Of a DNA stretch of 64,000 nt, positions 54,650 to 63,513 are shown one piece after another. The DNA comes from Gilliamella apicola (GTDB lineage: Bacteria; Pseudomonadota; Gammaproteobacteria; Enterobacterales; Orbaceae). The DNA lies in assembly GCF_000599985.1 (NCBI RefSeq), contig NZ_CP007445.1, positions 1,240,001 through 1,304,000 of the forward strand, written 5' to 3'. Position numbers and translations under genes: made by a program. The notes below the pieces were generated by a model. The model saw only the letters and a list, made by a program, of their open reading frames with translations, was not told where the DNA came from and did no database searches. Each line of letters begins with the position of its first letter. The stretch's first letter is position 1.

Positions 54650-54857
54650 TTATCTATTTTTTACTAAATATTAAGATTTGGTTAACTGGTTTATGTATTC
54701 AATTAGCTACATTCAATATCAGTTATTAACTATAAATGTAAAGAGTTCTTGATGATAAAACCTCAGTAGGCTTTAATATTGACCAGTATAAAAAAATATT
54801 TGATATTATAATTGAATAATTACAGGTTATATTTTGATTATTTTACAGGCTGATGCA

Positions 54858-55586
54858 ATGGAAAATAAATATGAAATTAGAAACAGTTCAGATCAATTGA
54901 TTTTCTCTTGTAATGATTTGATTGAATTTTATAGTTTTATGGAGACAAACAATAATTATTGGTTTGCATTTACAGGGGTGTCTGAGCAGAATGTTAATTT
55001 AATAATGAACGACGAAATTTACTCCATTAAAACTGATCAATTTGCTGGTAGATTTTATTGTCAATTTACAGTGAAAAAAATTATAAAGTCACCAGATGTA
55101 TTATATGCCTGTTTATCTCTTACTTCGAGAATATGCACTGAAATGTACTCAGAAATGTACAAAGTAGGGGCATTATCTTTCCTTAAAGAAGCAGATGATC
55201 TTGAGGAAAGAGTATGGCTTGATATGAAAGGAAGTTTGAAATTAATATATATTTCAGCAAGTTATTTAAAAAATGGTATTCCACGGACTTTAGATAAAGA
55301 AACAATTGTAATTGAGGGAAAATACATTCAAGATTACTATGCTTTTTTTTGTGAGCTGGGTCATGCTTTCATCGGTAAATTTGGATATATGGGAAGTTGT
55401 ATAGATGATGTATCACAACTTATAGAAGACCTGTGCTCAAAAGATAGAAAGATTAATGTTATCTGGAAAGATAGTGATCTATCATTTAAGGCGATCGATA
55501 ATACCCTACCAGTAAACTGTGAGATGTCTGCATCTGATTTTCTATTAGGGACATTAGAAGAGTATTGTAATGTAATTTTAGAATAA
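54858..55586 (+). CDS. Barstar-domain immunity protein, tandem copy 3
   Basis: ATG 54858, 242 residues, the most divergent copy: SRICTEMYSEMYKVGALSFL has a small in-frame insertion, and the domain reads GHAFIGKFGYMGSCIDDVSQ LIEDLCSKDRKINVIWKDSD. First 20 residues equal copy 2. Followed by different sequence, so it is the right end of the array. Confidence 0.75.
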   Translation: MENKYEIRNSSDQLIFSCNDLIEFYSFMETNNNYWFAFTGVSEQNVNLIMNDEIYSIKTDQFAGRFYCQFTVKKIIKSPDVLYACLSLTSRICTEMYSEMYKVGALSFLKEADDLEERVWLDMKGSLKLIYISASYLKNGIPRTLDKETIVIEGKYIQDYYAFFCELGHAFIGKFGYMGSCIDDVSQLIEDLCSKDRKINVIWKDSDLSFKAIDNTLPVNCEMSASDFLLGTLEEYCNVILE

Positions 55587-55903
55587 TTATCTATTACCCA
55601 TTTGTTGACCAAATATTAAAAATCAAATTACTGGTTAACTTTTGAATTAGTAGCACTAATATTATTTATAGAATTGAAATATCCATATGGTAATAAGTTT
55701 ACACAGTTGGTGTTTATGGATTACCTTATAAATATCGCACAAAAGAATAATCAAATAAAGTATTTAAACATAATCTATTTTATGATACATATTTAAATAT
55801 TGAGCGCTTTACTTAGCCGGAACAGATTTGGTTAAATGGCGGATATACAAATTATTATGCAGGAATGGGTATCATATTTTTTTACGATATACCTAATTAG
55901 AAT
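55587..55903 (+). pseudogene. Spacer with an Rhs core scrap
   Basis: 55795-55865 keeps NIERFT-TAG-PEQIWLNGGY TNYYAGMG, from [16 protein letters not shown]...YQYAPNG. Nothing else recognised. Confidence 0.45.
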
Positions 55904-56284
55904 ATGAAAAATTATTTTTCTTTCGAAAATTTAAATAATAAAGAAAATATATCTTCTGATGAAAAGAATGTTATTTTTCATAATATGTTAAATACAATTA
56001 GAACAGGCGATTTATTATTATGTACAGATTCATTTTCTGAATTAATTTCTATTTTCAAGCATGAAAAATACTATATTGTTCATAAATTACTTATTTATAA
56101 AGGGAAAGAAGCTATATTGAAAGGAGACATGTTTAAAGTTTCTAAAGGTGAACTTGTTGATTTTATTAAAAAATCAATTGATACAGATGATATGAGAGAG
56201 TTTCTAATTACGCCAATTACTACAAGTAAAAATAAAGAAGTCTTATATTTAACAGAAGATTTATATTATTTATATGGATGTTAA
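55904..56284 (+). CDS. Hypothetical protein, immunity-like
   Basis: 126 residues from ATG 55904. MKNYFSFENLNNKENISSDE, TGDLLLCTDSFSELISIFKH, GKEAILKGDMFKVSKGELVD. Lies right after an Rhs boundary scrap, the immunity position. Family unknown. Confidence 0.65.
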   Translation: MKNYFSFENLNNKENISSDEKNVIFHNMLNTIRTGDLLLCTDSFSELISIFKHEKYYIVHKLLIYKGKEAILKGDMFKVSKGELVDFIKKSIDTDDMREFLITPITTSKNKEVLYLTEDLYYLYGC

Positions 56285-56329
56285 GTGTTTTGTTATGACT
56301 AATAATGACTGTAAGCATGATTAGTTGTA

Positions 56330-57365
56330 TTTCAAATTGACGCAGTGAAGCCTACCATAAAACATGCAATATGAAGTTGTCTTCAACCTACTGAATTAAA
56401 AGCGGATAAAGTCTCTCTAAATTACCACAGCTTAACCTCTGTGAACTGGAATAAAACTACGATGAACATGAATTTATCTGCATAGCAGTACCCAGTATTA
56501 CCATTATGATGGTGAAAAATTTGCATCAAACAACTCAACGATAGCAACTATTAAAACTACATATATACGATGTGTTCGGCTGGTGCTAATAAAAAAATAT
56601 AAGTTAGACTAAGGAAGTCAGTCTTGCAACTGCACCACTTTCTTGTAGGACGGACAACAAATAATTTAGGAAAGTGGCACAGATAAATGGCAAAGCCTGT
56701 ATTTTTGAACGGGTGAAATTAGCTGTGAACCTCTGGTACTGATAGACAAAACCAATAGTTAGGAAGAACAAATTTACTATTTCTATGTCAACTGAAAGGC
56801 ATGTTGGAGGCTATATTATGAATGAAGTCGGTGAAATCATGTGAGAATGCTTATACCAGCCATTGCAGAAAATAAAGGAAATTATACATACAAACGTTTA
56901 ACAGAATCTGAGGTATCAGTGGCAGTATTTATAGACAGGAAAACTGGTTTACACTACAATATTTTAGTAATTAAGATCATGATAAAGATCGCTTTATCCG
57001 ACTGGATTTGATTGGATTAACCAGCGAATATAATCTTTATTATGCACCGGATACGTTTATGTGAGTAGATCTATTTGGTTTGAGTTACACAACTAAAAAT
57101 AATAGAAAATATACTGAACCAAGATTACCTGATAATGTCGATTTTAGCCAAAGTAATGTTGAAATTATTCATCGTTATCGGTATGATATTAATGAACCGA
57201 CACACTTACATGTTAAATAAGGATGCCCTGAAACTAAAATAGGGCAAGTAGGTAAAGTGATAGAAGGATCCTCAAGTCTATCTTAATTCAATAAAAAGTA
57301 ATAAATAAAAATAATCCAAAAAATAGAAAAATCGTTGATAATATTCAATGGTGATTTAGATTACA
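56330..57365 (+). pseudogene. Rhs core remnant with PTHLHV-type toxin tip
   Basis: 56330-57085 follows the whole second-allele core from NLIRCNQ-like sequence to FMWVDLFGLS by nucleotide similarity, with dozens of stops and shifts. The tip (57100 on) reads KYTEPRLPDNVDFSQSNVEI, IHRYRYDINEPTHLHVK-TAA, GCPETKIGQVGKVIEGSSSL. HRYRYDxNxPTHLHV...G...T.IGQxGK is a recurrent Rhs tip; activity unknown. Confidence 0.6.
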
Positions 57366-57392
57366 AATTTATGATGATTGAGTTATAAAATT

Positions 57393-57662
57393 ATGTCAGA
57401 TATATGGGTATTTAATGGAAACAAAGCTCATTTTCCTTCAGGCGTATTTTCTTCTTTAGAAAATGCTAAAGAATGGATTGAGAAAAATAAGTTATCAGGT
57501 ATTTTAACGAAATATCCAATTGATATTGGAGTATATGATTGGGCTGTGCAAAATAATTTTTTTAGTCCAAATCATGAGAAACAAAAACTTCCAGCATTTA
57601 TTGGTTCTTTTACAAGTGCTTCAATGGAACACTATCATTTTTTGGATGGTGAAGAAGACTAA
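57393..57662 (+). CDS. DUF7710-like immunity protein
   Basis: 89 residues from ATG 57393. MSDIWVFNGNKAHFPSGVFS, SLENAKEWIEKNKLSGILTK, YPIDIGVYDWAVQNNFF, ending FIGSFTSASMEHYHFLDGE. WVFNGxKAxFPSGVFxxxExAxxWI...LSGxLTxYPxxxxVYDWA...FTSAxxEHYHF is a small family I know as DUF7710. It follows the PTHLHV tip remnant. Confidence 0.75.
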   Translation: MSDIWVFNGNKAHFPSGVFSSLENAKEWIEKNKLSGILTKYPIDIGVYDWAVQNNFFSPNHEKQKLPAFIGSFTSASMEHYHFLDGEED

Positions 57663-57839
57663 TATACTATTTATATTTCTTTAACATGAACTATCTAATA
57701 ATTTAAATAATTTTTTGTAGTTTAATTATCTGTATAACTGTACTCATTAAATGAGCGCGCTTTATATTGTGAAGAAATTGATATAGTAAGCAGGTTTCAA
57801 GTTATTGTGGAAAATAATATGGAAACAGCACATATTTTG

Positions 57840-58393
57840 ATAAATCTGATCTTGACATATAAGTAACAAAATTTGGACATAGAACATGGGCTGACTTAAA
57901 TACTTTTAGTTACAAAACTCCTGATATAGGTCAGTTAACCAGACTGAGTCGATTAGAATAGCTAGTTGATTAAAGCTATATCAGTACCTACCTAATTTGC
58001 TCTCATGGATCAATCCTTTTAGTCTTAAATGTAGTAGAATAAAAAAATTGTCGCCAGGTGCTTAATAAAGCGAAATATTTTGTTGACATAGTCGTTCACA
58101 GCAACCTAATTGGCAATGGAAAGTTGGAAATGCCCAAAAAGTACAGTACAAGCAAATTACAAATATTCAAAGGATTTAGGTTTTTATTGATTAAATTATA
58201 AATTTACAGATGCCTATGGACATAGAAAATTATTGCAAAGCACACTACAGATCCTAAAGCATCAAGATTTTACGTACATGCAGGACAGCCTAAAGCAAAT
58301 TCTGATGCTAAAGCACTCGATTTCAAAAATTATAGATATCTGGAAATCGATGATCCTGTAACCAACGATCATCATATATATTATGAAAATTAG
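57840..58393 (+). pseudogene. Rhs boundary scrap and toxin tip with readable tail
   Basis: 57905-58020 keeps traces of TFSYKTPDIGQLTRLSRLE and YQYLPNLLSWINPFSLK. After scrambled sequence, 58235-58393 is open: AKHTTDPKASRFYVHAGQPK, ANSDAKALDFKNYRYLEIDD, PVTNDHHIYYEN-TAG, overlapping the next ATG by 11 bases. The RFYVxAGQPKANSDAKAxDFxNYRYLEIDDPxTNDHHIYYE tail is distinctive but unnamed. Confidence 0.55.
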
Positions 58394-58817
58394 TTTAAAA
58401 GAAAAATTAAATTTAACTAAAGGAAAGAATTATGTAACCAAACTGAATGGTATTAGTTCTTTTAATATATCATTTTTTAATGAGAATGAATTCATATGGC
58501 ATCGGAAAATGCTAATGGAAATAAATAAAATTGATAATAATATCAAAAAAAAGGTTTTTAATTTACCTATAAATAGAAATGTACTGATGAGAGAAGTAGA
58601 AACTATATTGAATGTAAAAAAAGATACTATTTGTAATATGTTCTATTATGGGGATGTTTGCATATCCTTTTATATTGAAAATTTTTCTGATTTTCTATTA
58701 AGCTTGTTTTCGATAAACAGGACGTATGACTTTTCATTAGCACTTACGTCTCCTGATAGAGTAATTGTCTTAAGTGATAATGAGTATGATATTTATTTAT
58801 ATTATATTAAAAAATAA
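58383..58817 (+). CDS. Immunity protein, SLKEKL family
   Basis: 144 residues; ATG 58383 overlaps the toxin stop. MKISLKEKLNLTKGKNYVTK, then REVETILNVKKDTICNMFYY, ending DRVIVLSDNEYDIYLYYIKK. Shares the SLKEKL opening with the protein at 10228. Intact beside a scrambled toxin. Confidence 0.7.
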   Translation: MKISLKEKLNLTKGKNYVTKLNGISSFNISFFNENEFIWHRKMLMEINKIDNNIKKKVFNLPINRNVLMREVETILNVKKDTICNMFYYGDVCISFYIENFSDFLLSLFSINRTYDFSLALTSPDRVIVLSDNEYDIYLYYIKK

Positions 58818-59004
58818 GGAATTTATATAATAAAGTTAATTAAAATAATAAAATGAAATTCAATGATTTATTATTTAACATTATAAACAATCCGTCACTG
58901 CACATCTTTTATTTTCATAACGATTGCCATCTTCTAACTAGGTCGATATCCATAGGTATATCGTCAGCGATATAAGTATTACAATTTGTTATGCTAACCA
59001 TCGC

Positions 59005-59745
59005 ATGACCAAAGTTTGCATCGAACAGTTGAACCATAGCGAATGCTACAGCTATGTCTACGATGCTCTCTACCAGCGGATTAAAAAACACCGACTAGAC
59101 CGGGGCGGCAATCAGGAAGAACAGATCTACCACTTCCGTATAAACCTAAATTGTATACCAGAGGATCTGACGAACGAAGCCAGTGAAATCGTGTGAGAAT
59201 GCTCATACCAGCTATGGGACAAACCGATACAGAAAATTGCCCATACACAGATACAACATAAACTGAGGTATCAAGGATAGTATTTGGACAGAAAAATCGA
59301 ACTGCACTACAATATTTTCAGGTACTTCGATCGGGATATAGATCGCTTTATTCAGCCAGATTTGATCGGATTTCTGGTCGGTATTAAATTTTATCAATTT
59401 GCGCTAAATGTATCGACTTGGATTGATCCATGGAGAAGTTATAGTCTTATCAATTTTGTAAATTGGAAAGATTTAAATTCAAGAAAAAATCATCAACAAG
59501 AAAAAAAGGATTATAAACACATTTTGAGAAATACGGACACGAGTTTGGTAATATTACTTAAAATGAATATTTAATAAAACCAAAAGAATTTGCTACCAAA
59601 CCTTTAACTTCGACAATGCAGGAAAAAAAGTTGGTAATCATGTAATCAAATATGATAAAAAATAGTGGTGAAATTTTTATAAGTCATTTAAAACAATGTG
59701 AGATTTTAACTTATTATCGACGATAAGCGAAGTATAGTTCCGTTC
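59005..59745 (+). pseudogene. Rhs core and BECR-like toxin tip, decayed
   Basis: Core: VCIEQLNHSECYSYVYDALY QRIKKHRLDRGGNQEEQIYH and on to KFYQFALNVSTWIDPWRS, with stops. Tip in shifting frames: a YGHEFGNIT-like piece, KPKEFATKPLTSTMQEKKVG NHVIKYDKK-TAG, then SHLKQCEILTYYR. That is the arrangement of the BECR-type tip at 13154-14320 (EFGNIS, NQLIKFDPN, EILSFY), and both precede CPCC-type genes. Confidence 0.6.
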
Positions 59746-59777
59746 TAAGATGCAATTAACTCAGCGCGAGAAAAATT

Positions 59778-60263
59778 ATGTGTATAGAATTTCTTCATAG
59801 TGAAGTAGTAAATTTTTTAAATTATAACTCTCTATTTACTTTAAATTTAGAAGATAGAACAATTACATTATATGAGGATGGATTCATCGATGAAGAATCT
59901 ACAGAATTGTCTAAGAAGCAAATATTTAATAAAGAAATTTTGTATTCCTATCAAATTTCTCCTTTAATTAAAAATATATACTTAGAAAGTAAAATTAAAG
60001 AAATTACAGGTAATGATATAAAAATAATTGATCATCCAGACAGCGAAATTACTGGTATTTCTTGTATCTCATGTAGATACATTGTATACGAAAATTTTGA
60101 TGATTCTATTTTTGAAATATGCCCAGTTTGTTATTGGCAAACAGATACACTGGATGAACATGGATATAGTAGATTAAATAAAGCCTATTTAAGTAATTAC
60201 AAAAATACTTCTTCGTGTAAAGAAAAAATAAAGCAATTTAAAGATATATATGTAAGAAAATAG
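59778..60263 (+). CDS. CPCC-type immunity protein, altered cysteine motif
   Basis: 161 residues from ATG 59778. The zinc-ribbon part reads GISCISCRYIVYENFDDSIF, EICPVCYWQTD, so the first CPCC is CISC while CPVCYW is kept. SRLNKAYLSNYKNTSSCKEK follows as in the family. Distant paralogue of 14317, same toxin type upstream. Confidence 0.75.
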   Translation: MCIEFLHSEVVNFLNYNSLFTLNLEDRTITLYEDGFIDEESTELSKKQIFNKEILYSYQISPLIKNIYLESKIKEITGNDIKIIDHPDSEITGISCISCRYIVYENFDDSIFEICPVCYWQTDTLDEHGYSRLNKAYLSNYKNTSSCKEKIKQFKDIYVRK

Positions 60264-60978
60264 TATATCTATATAGTTAGTAAGATTAGCAGTATTAAAG
60301 AATATTGGTTATTTAAAAATATTCAGCTTAAATATAATTGTTTTAACTATATGACTATATCATTATGATAGCTTGAGTATATTTCAATTATTAAAATAGA
60401 AAGAAAATCAATAGTAAATGCTTCTAAGGTGTCACCTGTCGTATTAAAAGCTATAGAAATCATGTTTCCTGAAATACTCAACAATACGATGTTACATTAT
60501 GTACTATATCTACAATACAAAAGAACTCCTATAGCAATAAAGTTTGCAATAATATGCCATATAAACCTGAATTTTATTATTTAGGCTTTTTTTGTTAGAT
60601 AAATTTCAAAACCTACTATAATAATTTAACTACTACTAACCATATAAACCACTTTTTAAGTGTTATCAGATACTACATTCCTGATAGTGGTTAGTTTACT
60701 CAATCTAATATGAGTAAAGCAGGATATAATGCAATAAAGGGAATAGGAGTTATTCTAGCTGATCATCCTAGAAAACGGGTGATGATGCTATTCAAGGTAA
60801 AGTCGAAGCAATTTATGATTTTACTGTACCTCCATACCAGTTGAAAACCATAAAATATAGAGGGAAGATTGGATTGACGAAAGAAATAGGTGAAATCGTC
60901 CAAGAAACAAACTTCTAAGGAAGCTCATAATAAATTATTAGAATGGTTTAATAATAAACAAAAAGTAAAGAAATCAGG
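60264..60978 (+). pseudogene. Spacer, Rhs scrap and toxin tail
   Basis: 60264-60620 shows nothing. 60660-60700 keeps SDTTFLIVVS/RYYIPDSGxFTQ traces of the core. The tail reads GYNAIKGIGVILADHPRK, a frameshift, GDDAIQGKVEAIYDFTVPPY, QLKTIKYRGKIGLTKEIGEI, another shift, and SKEAHNKLLEWFNNKQKVKK SGW-TGA against the next start. Toxin family unknown. Confidence 0.5.
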
Positions 60979-61494
60979 GTGGTGAATGTGGTTAAAACTA
61001 TAGATGTTGATGTTGATTTTAATGGCATAATTATTTTTGATTATCCAGGTATACTGAGTCTTTTTGATGGAAAAATAAATGATGGAGAGAATATACTTCA
61101 ACAATTTACAACTACAGATAAAGGAGACTTGGTTTTAGATAAGGGTATTGCGCTACCTATCATGGGTATTGATGATGGTGGGTATACAGTTAGGTTGTTT
61201 TTAAATGAAATTCCTAGTAATGACAATCGAAATGTTGTATTCAGTGATAAATATTTTTTTCTTAATGTTACAGGTAGTTTATATATTGCCGATATGGCAG
61301 CTTTTTGGGAATGGGAAGAATATACTGGTTGGCATAATTCTAACATTCCTAAAGGGATATATAGGGTTTGTTTAGAAGGAGTGCATCTAAAACAAAACGA
61401 TGAAATTTCCTATTGTTATGATCTAATTTTAGAAAAGGTGGACAAACTTGGCAAACGCGATATTGAACCACGCTCGTATTCAAGACTTTACTAA
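60979..61494 (+). CDS. Putative immunity protein
   Basis: 171 residues from GTG 60979 or 60982 (ATCAGGGTG region), overlapping the toxin TGA. VDVDFNGIIIFDYPGILSLF, GDLVLDKGIALPIMGIDDGG, ADMAAFWEWEEYTGWHNSNI. Beta-rich with an acidic Trp cluster. Family unknown. Confidence 0.7.
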   Translation: MVNVVKTIDVDVDFNGIIIFDYPGILSLFDGKINDGENILQQFTTTDKGDLVLDKGIALPIMGIDDGGYTVRLFLNEIPSNDNRNVVFSDKYFFLNVTGSLYIADMAAFWEWEEYTGWHNSNIPKGIYRVCLEGVHLKQNDEISYCYDLILEKVDKLGKRDIEPRSYSRLY

Positions 61495-61769
61495 ATGATA
61501 AGTTGATTCAAATTTATATTTTATAAAAAGGTGATTTTAATCAGTTAAATTTAGAATGATTACTGACGTTATTTGACCACATTTAAATTATACCTATTAT
61601 GTGTGTTGCAATACATTGAAGTGGATTAAATCGTTTGTATTAAAATCAAAGCTATCAGATGATTCTAATTACAGAACAGTAATTTTTAATGTCAAATCCT
61701 GCAAAATTTATAATGATATTGCTGTTGATACAATAAGTAAATTATGGTCTGAGTATATAAAAATAGTCT

Positions 61770-62215
61770 CAAGGGAGTATGTTTACGGAGAAACAGGGCT
61801 ACACAACAATACTTTAAATAATACGATTCTGATATAAGTCGCTTTACTCATCCAGACTTAATGGTATCGCTGAGTAGTTTTAATCTTTTTCTGTTTGCGC
61901 CAAATGAATTAAATAGGATTGAACAGCGGAGATTAATATCTGGTCATATAGGGAACAAATAAGATTGTTTGAATTAGTAAAGTATCCAAAACAACCTAAT
62001 CATATAAAAAGTTTGCCAAATAATGAAATGTGACATATAAAATATGGCAATAGAAAATTATACGAATGCCTGAGAATTCAAGAATTTCTAAACTCCCAAA
62101 AAGTATTAGCTCATATGAAAGGAAAAATAGCAAAAAATGAGTATTCCTATGAACATCCTGTTCTGCAAACCCATAATATCTACCTTTTAGAGCACAAGTA
62201 TAAAGGTTATAAATA
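61770..62215 (+). pseudogene. Rhs boundary scrap and toxin remnant
   Basis: 61785-61930 encodes VYGETGLHNNTLNNTI and, in other frames, SRFTHPDLMVSLSSFNLFLF APNELNRI, clearly [20 protein letters not shown]. The tip is scrambled; its end reads HPVLQTHNIYLLEHKYKGYK -TAA before the next gene. The open frame 61601-61837 is a chance fusion across this scrap. Confidence 0.5.
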
Positions 62216-62219
62216 AACT

Positions 62220-62603
62220 ATGAATAATATGAAAATATTAAATGTACAATCACTCAATCAAGTTAAAAGACTTGATTACTTCATCAGAAAGGTAACGGAT
62301 TGTGAAGTAATTTGGGGTAGTTATGGAGAGAGTGGTTGGTTACTATTATCTGATAAAAATGGTAGAAAAATAGTACCTTTTTGGCCAGAAAAAGAATTTG
62401 TTAATGAATACAATGTAACTCATCAATATGAATATTTTCCCAAAAAAATGGATTTATATTCTTTTTTAGATAAATGGATAAATGGATTAACAAAAGATAA
62501 AATTAATATAGCAATTTTCCCTGTAATGGGAAAAGAGAGCATCATCATTACTCCTTTAGAGTTAAAAGATCTACTAGAGAATGAGTTAGAACAGTATGAA
62601 TAA
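62220..62603 (+). CDS. DUF2750 family protein, immunity-like
   Basis: 127 residues from ATG 62220. RLDYFIRKVTDCEVIWGSYG, ESGWLLLSDKNGRKIVPFWP, EKEFVNEYNVTHQYEYFPKK, MDLYSFLDKWINGLTKDKIN, IAIFPVMGKESIIITPLELK. R-x-x-YFIxKVxDxExxWGxxxxxGW...PFWPxxEF...LDxFLxxWLxxL...IAIFP is DUF2750. A second member is 420 bases downstream. Confidence 0.8.
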   Translation: MNNMKILNVQSLNQVKRLDYFIRKVTDCEVIWGSYGESGWLLLSDKNGRKIVPFWPEKEFVNEYNVTHQYEYFPKKMDLYSFLDKWINGLTKDKINIAIFPVMGKESIIITPLELKDLLENELEQYE

Positions 62604-62849
62604 TTTATATATAAAATTTAATAGATTGATTTTATAAATTTAGAACTCACTCAATTAAAAGTAAAAATCAATAAAAAATGACTTACTATTTTTAAATAGT
62701 ATATTTATTATATCAGCTTGAATACTAAAATTAGTAAATCTAATAACAGAGGTAATTTGAGCGAATAATCCAAGGCTTCCTAATTTTATCAAAGGTTTGT
62801 TAAAAATTAAACACTGACAAAAAATATATTAAAATAGAAAAACAAATAG

Positions 62850-63018
62850 AAATCTATAGGTTATGATGTAGCACATATTCGTGCTTATAAATCACCAAAA
62901 AGCTAAGGATATCAATGTGCTGAATTATAGAATTCTGATTTACAAAGACAACTATATAAATATAATAATTCTAGTCGAAAGAATATACAGCACTTAAGCA
63001 AAAAATTTGAGGAATAAT
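62850..63018 (+). pseudogene. Toxin tail with two stops
   Basis: One frame: GYDVAHIRAYKSPKS-TAA-G YQCAEL-TAG-NSDLQRQLYK YNNSSRKNIQHLSKKFEE-TAA, ending 6 bases before the next gene. Only nonsense damage. The upstream part of 62604-62850 is unreadable. Family unknown. Confidence 0.5.
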
Positions 63019-63023
63019 TATTT

Positions 63024-63416
63024 ATGGAATTACAAGCTAAAGAAATAGAAGCAATGTCTAAAAAAGGAAGTAAAGATAGATATATCTATTGTATAAAAAG
63101 AATTGTCGATTCAGAACAGGCTTGGGTATTAGATGATGACGGTTTCGCATTATGTGGTCAAAATGGTAGTGACAAAGAAGTAATCATGTTATGGTCAGCG
63201 CGCGAATATGCTGCAAATTGTGCTTTTGATGATTGGAAAGATTACAAACCAAAAGCATTATCTCTTGATTATTTAATGAATGAATTCTTGCCTGATTTAT
63301 CAAAGGAACAAATTTTGGTAGGCATTTTTCCTGTTCCTACCTTATGTGATACTCCAGTTGTAGATGCAAAAGATTTATTACGTGATTTAGAACACATCTG
63401 TAGTGAATATTTTTAA
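63024..63416 (+). CDS. DUF2750 family protein, immunity-like, second member
   Basis: 130 residues from ATG 63024 (TTGAGGAATAATTATTT upstream). KDRYIYCIKRIVDSEQAWVL, DDDGFALCGQNGSDKEVIML, WSAREYAANCAFDDWKDYKP, LMNEFLPDLSKEQILVGIFP. Same DUF2750 pattern as 62220 but distant, so an old duplication or separate acquisitions. Confidence 0.8.
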   Translation: MELQAKEIEAMSKKGSKDRYIYCIKRIVDSEQAWVLDDDGFALCGQNGSDKEVIMLWSAREYAANCAFDDWKDYKPKALSLDYLMNEFLPDLSKEQILVGIFPVPTLCDTPVVDAKDLLRDLEHICSEYF

Positions 63417-63513
63417 ATTACAGTCGAGGAACAATATTAAGCTCTTTGGTATATTTTTTTTTGGATATAATAAAGAAATTTCACATAGAGAAAGCCAACA
63501 TTGCTTTTATGAA

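Noticed and set aside
61601..61837. Plus-strand frame of 78 residues as a gene
   Set aside because: Its end encodes the Rhs scrap VYGETGLHNNTLNN, so it is a chance fusion over a relic.
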